Below, piece by piece: positions 8,981 to 17,185 of a stretch of 58,244 nucleotides of DNA (position 1 is the stretch's first letter; every line of letters begins with the position of its first letter). The notes below the pieces were generated by a model. The model ran no database searches. It saw only the letters and a program-made list of their open reading frames with translations, and was not told the origin of the DNA. Made by a program: the position numbers and the translations under genes. Origin of the DNA: Bdellovibrionales bacterium (lineage in GTDB: Bacteria > Bdellovibrionota > Bdellovibrionia > Bdellovibrionales > UBA1609); the NCBI GenBank assembly GCA_019637855.1, contig JAHBUX010000019.1:1-58244 (forward strand). Direction: 5' to 3'.

Positions 8981-9429
8981 TGGCTATTGCGGCTTTTGTC
9001 TTTATGGTTGAATCGGCGTTGGCTGCGCCTTCCGGTGTGCGCTTGGTGTCGAGTTCGTCTTGTCAGATCATTCCCGTGAAGCTGGGGCTTGGTATGACCA
9101 CTCAGATTGTTTTGGAACAAGAACCTAAGGTCACGCTATACGCCGACAAAAAGCACTTCAAGATCGTCACCAACGGCACCTCGCCGCGCAGCTTGGCGAT
9201 CATCCCCTATTTTGAAAGCTCCGAACTTGATATTTTCCGCGGCCCAAAGGGCGATCTGCCTTCGGCGGCGGCATTGGCGAATGATCTTAATCGTAGCTTT
9301 AAGACCAATCTCTTTGTGTTCTTTGAGAATAACAACCAACTGATGTTTGAGCTGCAATTCGTGGATAAAAGCAAAGCGGACTACATTCTCAAGGTTTCGC
9401 AGTCATTTAATGGAAATTGCAACCTATGA
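8977..9429 (+). CDS. Short VirB9/TraK-like periplasmic protein
   Basis: A 150-residue exported protein (signal peptide to about Ala17) with a beta-rich mature part. The stretch with VTLYADKKHFKIVTNG and LAIIPYF resembles the N-terminal beta-sandwich of VirB9/TraK, which joins VirB10 in the outer-membrane core complex; it directly precedes the virB10 gene, as traK precedes traB in F-type systems. It is too short to include the C-terminal VirB9 domain that normally binds VirB7. The ATG overlaps the previous TGA (ATGA) and follows GGAGG. Confidence 0.55.
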   Translation: MMAIAAFVFMVESALAAPSGVRLVSSSSCQIIPVKLGLGMTTQIVLEQEPKVTLYADKKHFKIVTNGTSPRSLAIIPYFESSELDIFRGPKGDLPSAAALANDLNRSFKTNLFVFFENNNQLMFELQFVDKSKADYILKVSQSFNGNCNL

Positions 9430-10385
9430 GTTTAGAAGAACTTTTGCGCGACACCGACAGCTCTTCTGCATGGAAAGGCCAGAGAAAAAAACTCTTGCGC
9501 ATTGTATTCGGTATAGCCGTTGCTGCGATGGCAGTGGTGGCGCTGGGTCTTATGCTGACTTCGTTTCCCCGCGATCATCGCGGGGCCGCTTGGGTGGCTG
9601 AGCAAGACAAACAGACGCAGACGCTCAGTCAGCTGATGCGGGTTCAGAAGGAGGCCGAAGGGCTGCAACAGGATCTCAAAGAGTTGCGGCAGAACCCGCC
9701 CCCACGCCCGGCGGGCTTTGCCCGGGTACCAAGTGCGGCAAATGCCCGTGGGCTTATTGTTGATTTTGATCCAGGCGATGGGTTCACTGTGCAAACGGCT
9801 CAGAAATCCGATATCTACATTCCCACCGGTTCCGTTTTTCAAGCGCAGCTTTTGACCCCGATCAAGACCTCTGTGGATCGCACCTTTGTCATGGCTGAAA
9901 CCACCAATGAATTCAGGATGGATTCCAAACGGCGAATTGCAAAAGGTTCGCGTTTGATTGGGCGCTCGCGTCTCAATCCGGTGCTGAAAGGCGTGGTTGT
10001 TGAGTTCGACACGATCGTTTCACCGGCTGGATTGGAAAGTTCGATCAATGGCCTGGCTCTGTCGCGCAACGCTTTGCCTGAGATTGAGGGACTCTATTTT
10101 TCCGACAAAATTCTCAGATATGGGACCGCCATGGCCTTTGGTTTTCTGAGCGGTTTCGCCGATGCCGGTCGGGAGCGCGAGTATTCCATTCTCGGTTCGC
10201 GGCCGCAGGTGAATGTGGGCAATCAAGCCTTGGCGGGTTTAAGCATAGCCTCCTTCCAAGTGGCCGATGAGATTTTGCGCGATATTCAGGCTAGCGCCGT
10301 CGAATATGTCGTGGTTCCGGCGGGTGAGCGCGTGTTTGTCGTGCTCACGCGGCGCTATGAGATTAATCAAGGAGGACAGCTTTGA
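9426..10385 (+). CDS. VirB10/TrbI/TraB-like core-complex protein
   Basis: A 319-residue protein with a cytoplasmic N-terminus, one membrane helix (about 25-46), a coiled-coil segment and a Pro-rich linker (NPPPRPAG). A C-terminal TrbI-like beta domain follows, with PTGSVFQAQLLTPI and KGSRLIGRSR. VirB10 spans both membranes and transmits ATP energy to the outer-membrane channel. A hydrophobic GTAMAFGFLSGF segment may be the antenna region. ATG 9426 overlaps the upstream TGA (ATGA); an in-frame TTG at 9417 is the alternative start. Confidence 0.85.
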   Translation: MSLEELLRDTDSSSAWKGQRKKLLRIVFGIAVAAMAVVALGLMLTSFPRDHRGAAWVAEQDKQTQTLSQLMRVQKEAEGLQQDLKELRQNPPPRPAGFARVPSAANARGLIVDFDPGDGFTVQTAQKSDIYIPTGSVFQAQLLTPIKTSVDRTFVMAETTNEFRMDSKRRIAKGSRLIGRSRLNPVLKGVVVEFDTIVSPAGLESSINGLALSRNALPEIEGLYFSDKILRYGTAMAFGFLSGFADAGREREYSILGSRPQVNVGNQALAGLSIASFQVADEILRDIQASAVEYVVVPAGERVFVVLTRRYEINQGGQL

Positions 10386-10966
10386 AGAAACATTCTCGAA
10401 CAGTCGGAGCATTCCTACTGGCGGCAGTTCTCTTAACTCAAAGCGGATGCGCGACGGGACAAACGAAAAAGATCGCTCTCGGCATGCTAGCGGGGGCTGT
10501 GGTTGGCGCGGTTGTGGGCAATCAGTTCGTGCATCATGGTCAGTACAAGCAGTATCAGTCGAGCAACACGGTGATCACGTCGATCTTGTTCTCATTAGGC
10601 ACAGGCGCCGTAATGTCTTGGCACTATCAGGCTCTAGAAGAACAAGAAGTCGAGATCTCCGGTCGCTATGCACGTTATCGTCTATGCAATCCCGACGAGA
10701 TGAGCCCTGAGCTTGCGGCTAAGCTGGGCCTGGCCAACAGCGATGGTGCTTACGCCCTTAAGTCTGAGCAAGTCGGCAAGCTGGCGCTATCTCTGGATGA
10801 CAACACCAAGTGGGCCTATCCGACGTTTCGCAAACGCTACTTGCCGCCGGAACGCGGTGACTCGCAAGTGGTGTCTTCACGTTACATCTGGGAGATCTTG
10901 AGGCCGGGCAGCTTCGTGACTCGCACTCAAAACCCTGATTACTTTTTCGAAGGGAAGGAAAAATGA
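10382..10966 (+). CDS. T4SS-associated glycine-zipper lipoprotein
   Basis: A 194-residue lipoprotein (lipobox LTQSGC, Cys about 22). Just after the lipid site is a glycine-zipper helix (LGMLAGAVVGAVVGNQFV), then a second hydrophobic segment near 60-78 and a polar C-terminal domain. Being in the VirB operon directly after virB10, it may serve the outer-membrane role of VirB7/TraV, but I see no clear sequence match. The TTG start overlaps the virB10 stop (TTGA) and is preceded by AAGGAGG. Confidence 0.6.
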   Translation: MKKHSRTVGAFLLAAVLLTQSGCATGQTKKIALGMLAGAVVGAVVGNQFVHHGQYKQYQSSNTVITSILFSLGTGAVMSWHYQALEEQEVEISGRYARYRLCNPDEMSPELAAKLGLANSDGAYALKSEQVGKLALSLDDNTKWAYPTFRKRYLPPERGDSQVVSSRYIWEILRPGSFVTRTQNPDYFFEGKEK

Positions 10967-11799
10967 GACGCCTTTTTGGCGGCGCCTTTATGGTTCTTCT
11001 GCTAAGCGCGTGCGGCGCCAACGATTACGGTCCGCCGCGGGAGCAAGAGGGATCTCCCCCAGTAGTCACGGACAATCGCTCTCCGGAAAATAGGCAAAGG
11101 CCCGTGCTGCGCGCGGAAGCTTCGACCGGCCATCTGTGGAGCGGATTGAGCTGGGTGCGGGTCTCAGATGAAACGATAAGGGGGTGGCGCTGCAGTTTGA
11201 AGGACACAGACGACGTCAGTGACTTTCAAGGTTTCGGAGCTTCCGTGCTGGGAGGCGCGGTGATCGGTGTAGTGATCCGTGCTTCGGGCTCTAACTTCTT
11301 GGGTCAACCTATCGAGCCAGGACCGGGCCATTGGTTTTGGAATCGTTTGGATCAATCGATCAAAACTGCAGGGCGAGGCATTGTGCGTGGCGCCCTTTTG
11401 GCCGGAGTGTGTGAAACTGCTTTGGCAGGAGGCAACTTAACACCTTTCTCAGGGATTCTTGGTCAGGACTTCGTGGCTCTTTCCACCGGTCTGACTTTGG
11501 GTGGGTTGAGCATGCTTGCCGCATCTCCGCTGATCGACAAAAGACTGAGAGAAAAAGAGCCCGTTGAGGAAGTAGTCACTGATGGTGCGCCACCACAGGT
11601 GTTGGCCACGCTCCGCACGTGGGCGCATACCAGCGACGCGGGACGTGGTCTGCGCTATAAACTATTGCCAAAGATCACGGTCGTCGGTGCGGGGAGTGGA
11701 ATTGGGTATTTGGTCTATCATTGGATTCAAGGCGAAGATGAGAATGGCGCGGCGAAGGATGGGGAGTGCCTGGACTTTGGAATGGACCCAAGTTCCTAA
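10963..11799 (+). CDS. T4SS-associated lipoprotein with glycine-rich hydrophobic segments
   Basis: A 278-residue lipoprotein (lipobox LLSAC, Cys17). After a polar linker it has four glycine-rich hydrophobic stretches: FGASVLGGAVIGVVI, GIVRGALLAGV, STGLTLGGLSMLAA and a C-terminal one with VVGAGSGIGYLVY. That is unusual in a lipoprotein and suggests insertion into or oligomerisation at the outer membrane. It overlaps the preceding lipoprotein gene by 4 bases (ATGA), so it belongs to the secretion operon. No family recognised; a VirB7/TraV-like or pore-forming role is a guess. Confidence 0.6.
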   Translation: MRRLFGGAFMVLLLSACGANDYGPPREQEGSPPVVTDNRSPENRQRPVLRAEASTGHLWSGLSWVRVSDETIRGWRCSLKDTDDVSDFQGFGASVLGGAVIGVVIRASGSNFLGQPIEPGPGHWFWNRLDQSIKTAGRGIVRGALLAGVCETALAGGNLTPFSGILGQDFVALSTGLTLGGLSMLAASPLIDKRLREKEPVEEVVTDGAPPQVLATLRTWAHTSDAGRGLRYKLLPKITVVGAGSGIGYLVYHWIQGEDENGAAKDGECLDFGMDPSS

Positions 11800-11811
11800 C
11801 ACGCGCGTGAT

Positions 11812-11839
11812 TTGACTGCCGAACCTCGGGTGCTACCCT
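11812..11839 (+). promoter_or_regulatory. Candidate promoter for the 11847 lipoprotein gene
   Basis: TTGACT (11812-11817) and TACCCT (11834-11839) are separated by 16 bp. The predicted start of transcription falls on or next to the GTG start codon at 11847, which has no ribosome site, so a leaderless mRNA is possible. Confidence 0.4.
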
Positions 11840-11846
11840 GATCCTC

Positions 11847-12227
11847 GTGAAACAAGCATTAGTCTTACTCATGATGACCCAGTTGGCCGCTTGCGCGGCT
11901 GTAAACAAAAAATACTCTGACGGTTACCAGGAACAAAAAAGCTCGGCCGGTGTATACACGGTCAAGTTCACCGGCAATGGTCATACTCCCGTCGCCTCGG
12001 TCGAGCGCGCCCTTGAACGTAGATGTGCCGAGCTCACTCTGCGTGAAGGCTTCGATTGGTTCACTTTCTATACCAAATCTCGGAACGACTCCGTAGGAAT
12101 GATGCAAAAACCCGTTCCGTCTTTTTATGCGGTAATCCATTTGCATAAAGGGCCGGTCGGCGAAGATGGTTATGATGCGAAGACTATCGTCGCCGCCCCT
12201 TTGCCCGAGGGAATTGATAAAGATTAG
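11847..12227 (+). CDS. Small lipoprotein of unknown function
   Basis: A 126-residue lipoprotein (lipobox LAAC, Cys16) with a compact alpha/beta domain containing a stretch VYTVKFTGNGHTPVASVE and a following helix with RRCAEL. It resembles the small CC0125/CC1285-type lipoproteins, in which a similar core follows the lipid anchor; this match is by eye. The start codon is GTG without Shine-Dalgarno. It follows the secretion operon by 47 bases but has its own candidate promoter, so membership in the secretion system is uncertain. Confidence 0.7.
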   Translation: MKQALVLLMMTQLAACAAVNKKYSDGYQEQKSSAGVYTVKFTGNGHTPVASVERALERRCAELTLREGFDWFTFYTKSRNDSVGMMQKPVPSFYAVIHLHKGPVGEDGYDAKTIVAAPLPEGIDKD

Positions 12228-12269
12228 ACAAGTTTTTAAACCCGTTCATCAATTCTCAAGGAGGAATGT

Positions 12270-13340
12270 ATGATGAAGTCTCTGGTTCTTGTACTTGCGG
12301 TCGCGGGCTTAGCGGGATGCGCGTCTACTGGCTCTAGCGGTGTGGCCGGCGCAGCTAATCAATCGGGCGGCAACTCGGTCACTCAATTCTCATCACCGAA
12401 GCCGATTTCGGCAGATGAGTTCAAACAGGATCCGAAGAAGTACGCTAAGTCATGGACTAATTATAAAGGCGGTGGCGTAGACTCTTTCAAAAAAGTGACG
12501 ATTCCCTCTTACACTTTGGAGTTTCAAACCGGCGTTTATCAGGTCAATAGAAATAAAATGGCCGCTTTGCTCGGCAACTCCGATGGTGCAAGAAGTACTC
12601 TCACGATGAGCGTGGGTTTTCCCTGGGAAGTTCATCAAGAGATGCTCAAGGAAGTCGCGGCCACTTCGGCTAAGCGTTTGAAAGAGAAGTTTCAGAAAGC
12701 CGGCGTTGAAGTTGTTGAGTGGGAAACCGTTAAGGCTGGAAACGAAAAAGCCGCTGACTTCGAAAAAAACCGTCTGGCTAACGAACCGGTGTTGGTCAAC
12801 GACCATCTGGTGTCGATCGCGGCTCCTGGCATGGCTCGGTTAAAGTCGGGTATATGGGCGTTCGCAGCGAGTTCCTTGTCCCGCAATGCTGAAGTGTCCT
12901 TGATCTTCCCAAACTTCGGGATCGGCTTTGGCTATTTCGGCGGTGAAACCACTCCGCACACCATCACTGAAGGCCATGACATGACCTCGGTGAAGTTCAC
13001 GCCGCAAGCGCAAGTATTGACTGGTTCCGGCTTCGACTATCAGTCGAAGTGGAACACGGGTAACATCAGTTTGGATTACACTGCTGTGTCCAACGATCCT
13101 TTCGTGAAAAAGATGGTGAAGGGTGGCGACAGCCGCGCGGCTGCAAAAGAGTCCGGCGAAGCTAGACGCGGATTGGCTATGGCCATGAGCGGAGCCCAGT
13201 CTCACGAAGTGAAAGTCAGCACGTCGGCCGCAGTTGAGTATAAATTGGATATCGATCCGGCGAAATATAAAGAATTGATTCTGAGCCAACTCGATGCCGC
13301 TGAAAATTTGATCGTTGAGCGTTATAAAAACGAGTTCTAA
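12270..13340 (+). CDS. Lipoprotein of unknown function
   Basis: A 356-residue lipoprotein (lipobox LAGC, Cys16 or 17) with a Ser/Gly-rich linker and then a soluble domain with no recognised family. AAGGAGG lies upstream of tandem ATG codons at 12270 and 12273. It is 42 bases after the small lipoprotein gene and ends just before a strong terminator, so it closes the transcription unit that began with the secretion genes or at the 11812 promoter. Function unknown. Confidence 0.7.
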   Translation: MMKSLVLVLAVAGLAGCASTGSSGVAGAANQSGGNSVTQFSSPKPISADEFKQDPKKYAKSWTNYKGGGVDSFKKVTIPSYTLEFQTGVYQVNRNKMAALLGNSDGARSTLTMSVGFPWEVHQEMLKEVAATSAKRLKEKFQKAGVEVVEWETVKAGNEKAADFEKNRLANEPVLVNDHLVSIAAPGMARLKSGIWAFAASSLSRNAEVSLIFPNFGIGFGYFGGETTPHTITEGHDMTSVKFTPQAQVLTGSGFDYQSKWNTGNISLDYTAVSNDPFVKKMVKGGDSRAAAKESGEARRGLAMAMSGAQSHEVKVSTSAAVEYKLDIDPAKYKELILSQLDAAENLIVERYKNEF

Positions 13341-13364
13341 AGCGCTTACGCTAAATGTTTGCCG

Positions 13365-13390
13365 AAAGGCCCGGGAAACCGGGCCTTTTT
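13365..13390 (+). terminator. Rho-independent terminator after the lipoprotein gene
   Basis: GGCCCGG (13368-13374), GAAA tetraloop, CCGGGCC (13379-13385), then TTTTT. Flanking AAA/TTT extend the stem. A textbook intrinsic terminator. Confidence 0.92.
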
Positions 13391-13449
13391 ATTTGGCCGC
13401 ACGCTGTTTGCGCTTGTTTGTCAGAAATCGCTGTACTACTTGGAAGCGC

Positions 13450-14007
13450 ATGAACACATTCAAGCTGTTGCTTCTGACGCTGAGTTTGGCGTCGACTCAG
13501 ACCTACGCGGACCATCGTGGCTGTTCGGCTCAGCTGCAAACAATGCCGCTATTCGCACAAGAAACCGACTATACCTGCGGTCCCGCCTGTGCGCGAAGTT
13601 TGGTGCAGTTCTTTACGGGCCGAGCATTCAATGAAACCGATATGGCTGAAGCCATGGATACCTACCGCATTGGCTACACTCCGATCGCTAGCCTCATGGC
13701 GACGCTTCAAAGCCATGGTCTTTATTCGCAAAGTTTGTCGGAGCAGAAAGACAAAGATCTGCACGCGGCCCTGCGGCAGGGGGAAGCGGTCATCCTCTTG
13801 ATCACGTTAGAGGACGGTCCACACTACGTTCTATTGAACTCCATCACGCCGACACATATCACATTGATGGACCCGTGGATCGCGCGCTTGGGCGGTTACA
13901 GGACGATTTCGTTAGCAGACTTCCATGCGATGTGGACGTTTACATTGGATGGTCAAACGATCGACAGGGGCCTATTGCGAGTTCGCCTGGGTCGCCCCTT
14001 CAATTGA
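13450..14007 (+). CDS. Secreted C39-like cysteine peptidase-family protein
   Basis: A 185-residue protein with a signal peptide (to about Ala20) and a papain-fold C39-like domain. Catalytic candidates are Cys43 in DYTCGPACA, His126 in GPHYVLLN and Asp142 in LMDPW. The C39-like family includes bacteriocin-leader peptidases fused to exporters and many stand-alone secreted versions of unknown substrate; here the protein is stand-alone and likely periplasmic. The frame is open from 13315, but ATG 13450 follows GGAAG and opens the signal peptide. It begins after the 13365 terminator, so it is a separate unit. Confidence 0.8.
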   Translation: MNTFKLLLLTLSLASTQTYADHRGCSAQLQTMPLFAQETDYTCGPACARSLVQFFTGRAFNETDMAEAMDTYRIGYTPIASLMATLQSHGLYSQSLSEQKDKDLHAALRQGEAVILLITLEDGPHYVLLNSITPTHITLMDPWIARLGGYRTISLADFHAMWTFTLDGQTIDRGLLRVRLGRPFN

Positions 14008-14012
14008 TCGAT

Positions 14013-14720
14013 CTAATCCTGTTCAGGCTTTAGGTCTTCAAGAAAACGATATTCGATTTGCCCTATGGGCTCGATGCCTAAAACATTGCGCAAATGAACC
14101 TTGCGGATGAGCACCTGCCCTTTGAGCTTAAAGGCATCCGATTTTGCTACCGCCAGCACATAGCCCGCACGTCGTGGAACCACAGAAAAAAGGTTTAGCA
14201 AAAACTCCCGATCCGAATTGCCCACCATGTGCGCCACATCGCGAAGGGTGTAAGGTGTTAGTGCCTGTATCAACTCGTTTTCTGAAACCGAGAGGTAGTC
14301 TTTGCTCTTCGGATCGAGCGGAAGCGCGTCCAAGTTTTTGGCGGTGGATCGGATTAGGGCATGCAACTCTTTATTGACGCGATAGCCTTTGCGCCGGATT
14401 TTGTCTTCCACGTGGCGAGCAATAGCCATCTGAGTAGCAACCCGACTTGCCTTTTTTAAGGCCTCTTTGTCGCTAACTAGGTGAACAGGAAGAGCTTCAG
14501 ACCAGCGAATTGCGCCGTCTTGCAGAAGCGCGTGGATCGTATTGTGAGATACGCCCATATAACCGTAAATGGCGTTATGGTCATCTAGACCTCTAGAATA
14601 GGAATTATAAAGGGATGACCGATTGGGCAGAAGTTGCGGGCCACACTTCTCCTCAACTTTACCGTGAGCGAGGCCGTGAGAGAGACCTAATCCGATAAGA
14701 AGGTAAACAGCTTTAAACAT
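14013..14720 (-). CDS. Secreted hypothetical protein
   Basis: A 235-residue protein with an N-terminal signal peptide (FKAVYLLIGLGLSHGLAHG) and a polar, mostly helical mature part. There is one early Cys (Cys26), not in a lipobox. It faces the C39-like peptidase gene with only 5 bases between the stops. The start follows GGAG. No family recognised. Confidence 0.65.
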   Translation of the reverse strand: MFKAVYLLIGLGLSHGLAHGKVEEKCGPQLLPNRSSLYNSYSRGLDDHNAIYGYMGVSHNTIHALLQDGAIRWSEALPVHLVSDKEALKKASRVATQMAIARHVEDKIRRKGYRVNKELHALIRSTAKNLDALPLDPKSKDYLSVSENELIQALTPYTLRDVAHMVGNSDREFLLNLFSVVPRRAGYVLAVAKSDAFKLKGQVLIRKVHLRNVLGIEPIGQIEYRFLEDLKPEQD

Positions 14721-14813
14721 TTTTCAGCTCCGCGCGGCCACGATCATTAAGATTGAAGTGACTAGAAACATTCGCAAAATCTAAGCCGAGGCGGATCGAT
14801 CTGGAGACTGGCG

Positions 14814-15296
14814 TTAGCTCTTTAAATCTAGGAACGCGAATACCTTGGCCTCGACAAAGTCAGGCTCTAGGGGAACGGCGCACTTAGCGCAGTTGATGGT
14901 CGGCAGATTTAGCCGCGAAGGTTTGTCCGCCGTGGCGTAGTGGTAATCCTTGCCGGCGGTTAACAGCACCATCTTTTCGGTATCGCACTGGGGGCAAACA
15001 AAGGGCGCATTGAATGACTCGACTTGCCCACTCGGAGGCATAAAGCCCACGACCGTAGAGGCCTGATTGATCATGACCAGAGGCGCCTTGGTGAGTATAA
15101 ATGCACAAGATTTAGGGATGCGAACGGTCCACAGGATCCAATTCTTAACGCCAATGGAATTGATATAAGTCATCTTTTCCGCGTTCATCACGATGCGCGT
15201 TGCATCGCGAACGTCTTGGGCAAAGATCGTCGAACCCTCGCCAATCGCACCTTCAATAACAAATTCATAACTTGTGCCGGTTTTGTTAATTTTCAA
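14814..15296 (-). CDS. STAS-like protein with C-terminal zinc ribbon
   Basis: About 160 residues. The N-terminal half resembles a STAS/anti-sigma-antagonist fold: a beta strand, INSIGVKNWI like the conserved helix start, and a hydrophobic core. The C-terminal half has two CxxC pairs (VCPQC and NCAKC) typical of a zinc ribbon. TTG 15296 is preferred because GGCGGAG lies 7 bases upstream; an earlier TTG at 15314 is possible. No kinase or sigma factor is adjacent, so the partner is unknown. The family assignment is by eye. Confidence 0.6.
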   Translation of the reverse strand: MKINKTGTSYEFVIEGAIGEGSTIFAQDVRDATRIVMNAEKMTYINSIGVKNWILWTVRIPKSCAFILTKAPLVMINQASTVVGFMPPSGQVESFNAPFVCPQCDTEKMVLLTAGKDYHYATADKPSRLNLPTINCAKCAVPLEPDFVEAKVFAFLDLKS

Positions 15297-15385
15297 GTGA
15301 GTCTCCGCCAACAACTGGGCTTGCTAAGAATATCGTAAAGAGTTTTTGCGCAGAGGGCAATGAATGAACTGGACCTTTGCCGCAC

Positions 15386-15399
15386 GGTCTCTGATTTGC
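15386..15399 (+). promoter_or_regulatory. Weak candidate sigma54 promoter upstream of the MBL gene
   Basis: GG (15386-15387), ten bases, then GC (15398-15399) within TTTGCA, giving the -24/-12 spacing. Only the GG matches in the -24 half, so support is weak. Confidence 0.25.
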
Positions 15400-15429
15400 A
15401 GATTTTCGTCCACGACGACTGAGGTGGCG

Positions 15430-16317
15430 ATGATGCGAATACATCATATTAATTGTGGCAATCTGCGTCCTTGGGGCGGGCGAATTGTGGACGGATTCAG
15501 CCACGGCGGTGAGGCCCGTTTGGTCTGTCATTGTTGGCTTATTGAAACGGCCAGTGGATTGGTCTTGGTCGACACCGGTCTTGGTTCAGATGATTTGTTG
15601 GAGCGCCAGGGGCGTCTAAGCTCCTTCTATCAGACTCTGCATCGACCCCAAATCAGTGCGGGGCTAACGGCGGAGCGACAAGTACGTCGCATGGGGTTTT
15701 CTCCATCGGACGTCCGTCACATCATTCTCACGCATTTGGACTGTGATCAGGCAGGCGGGATCAGCGATTTTCCGCGGGCGCAAGTGCATGTGCTGCGCGA
15801 TGAGTGGAGTGCTGCCACCGAGCGGCGCTCATGGATGGGACGTCGTCGCTATCGGCCTGAACAGTGGCAGCATCATCCTTTCTGGAATTTTTATGAAGCC
15901 AATCCTCAGCACCGTTGGTTTGGCTTTGAGTGCGTTCGTAACCTGATGGGTTTGCCACCTGAAATTGTACTGGTGCCTTTGCGTGGGCATACGCAAGGTC
16001 ACACGGGCGTGGCAGTGAAGATGCCGCACGGTTGGATGCTGCACGCCGGAGATGCCTATTTTTATCGGCGCGAGTTGGAAAAGGAAGGCTATCACTGCAC
16101 TTTAGGTTTGCGTTTTTATCAACGCCTGCTCGAATTCAATCACCGTCAGAGGATGTTCAGCCTAAGGCGGCTCCGCGATCTGGTGATCGATCATGGCGAC
16201 GAAGTGAGGATATGTTCCTCGCACGATGCGATTGAGTTGGCCGCCTATCAAGCGCAACAGCTGCCACTGGCTGAACAATACGAACCTCTCCGGCTCTCAC
16301 AACCGCTGCCGACCTAA
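15430..16317 (+). CDS. Metallo-beta-lactamase-fold hydrolase
   Basis: A 295-residue MBL-fold hydrolase of the AHL-lactonase-like group. Metal-site segments are THLDCDQAGG (101-110), the later RGHTQGHTGV and the AGDAYF loop. The usual HxHxDH motif reads His102-Leu-Asp104-Cys-Asp106-Gln107: the second His is Asp and the last His is Gln, so metal binding may differ. The frame is open from 15364; ATG 15430, behind GAGGTGG, is preferred. Its 3' end overlaps the convergent isoaspartyl peptidase gene by 21 bases. Substrate unknown. Confidence 0.8.
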   Translation: MMRIHHINCGNLRPWGGRIVDGFSHGGEARLVCHCWLIETASGLVLVDTGLGSDDLLERQGRLSSFYQTLHRPQISAGLTAERQVRRMGFSPSDVRHIILTHLDCDQAGGISDFPRAQVHVLRDEWSAATERRSWMGRRRYRPEQWQHHPFWNFYEANPQHRWFGFECVRNLMGLPPEIVLVPLRGHTQGHTGVAVKMPHGWMLHAGDAYFYRRELEKEGYHCTLGLRFYQRLLEFNHRQRMFSLRRLRDLVIDHGDEVRICSSHDAIELAAYQAQQLPLAEQYEPLRLSQPLPT

Positions 16318-17157
16318 GGTGGAATAACCGGAGCGCGTAGCTGAACCCCAGAGCAAAATCTCGGTCGTGGTGCCTGCGTAGAGGCGGCCATGCGCGTCCA
16401 CGGATATAAATCCAAACTCGGCTTGGGCGTTCTTGGCCTGTTGCAATAGATGGGTACCTGCGGTGGAGAGCGTTTGGCCCGCTTCCACCAAAGTGCAAAG
16501 GCTTGCGGCCACTGAGAACTCCACGATCTGTTCGCCGGTACCCGTGGCTGACGCTGCGGCAAAGCCATTGGCAAAATTGCCTGCCACAGTGGGGGAGTCG
16601 GAAACGCGATCAGGAAACTCAAAGCCCCGACCACCCGTGGAGGTTGCCGCGGCTAGATGTCCCTTGGTGTCCAGAGCCACGGCTCCAATCGTGCCAGACT
16701 TACCCTCTTGTTGGCGCTCAAATGCGTGTCGGGCTCGCTCTGTATAGGGTGACGCGAACTTCAATCCCAATTCGCGAGCTTTGCGGCGGGCTCCTTGGCC
16801 AGCGAGCACGCGGTCTTCTTCGCTCAACAAGGCGCGCGCCAAATGAATTGGATTTTTCAATCCCTCCACATTTACGCAACCGGCGAAGCGGCGGTGATGG
16901 CCATCCATTAAGGAGGCGGACATGCGAATTTTACCGTCGCTCTGAATCTTGGAGCCTTTGCCCGCGTTGTACAGCGGGTCATCTTCCAAAAGGGCTGCGG
17001 CCATGGTGCAAGCCTCAAGAGCGCTCATCCCGTCACGCAAGAGGGGATACACATTCTCAAGAATGGTGTTCAGAGAGAGTTCGATCCGTTGTCGTTTTTG
17101 TTCGGAGAGCGAGCCCTGGCCTGCGCCACCATGAATAAGTAAAACCGGATGTGCCAT
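16297..17157 (-). CDS. iaaA: Isoaspartyl peptidase / L-asparaginase (Ntn hydrolase)
   Basis: A 286-residue member of the plant-type asparaginase/isoaspartyl peptidase family, which self-cleaves to free an N-terminal Thr nucleophile. The site is visible as GKSGTIGAVALD, with Thr156 as the nucleophile; IHGGAG near residue 8 and the NAGKGS loop are also typical. It would hydrolyse isoaspartyl dipeptides and perhaps L-asparagine. ATG 17157 follows GAGGAG; an upstream ATG at 17196 would add 13 unlikely residues. No signal peptide, so cytoplasmic. Confidence 0.92.
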   Translation of the reverse strand: MAHPVLLIHGGAGQGSLSEQKRQRIELSLNTILENVYPLLRDGMSALEACTMAAALLEDDPLYNAGKGSKIQSDGKIRMSASLMDGHHRRFAGCVNVEGLKNPIHLARALLSEEDRVLAGQGARRKARELGLKFASPYTERARHAFERQQEGKSGTIGAVALDTKGHLAAATSTGGRGFEFPDRVSDSPTVAGNFANGFAAASATGTGEQIVEFSVAASLCTLVEAGQTLSTAGTHLLQQAKNAQAEFGFISVDAHGRLYAGTTTEILLWGSATRSGYSTLGRQRL

Positions 17158-17185
17158 CTCTAGCTCCTCAGAGATGAAGATGGTG

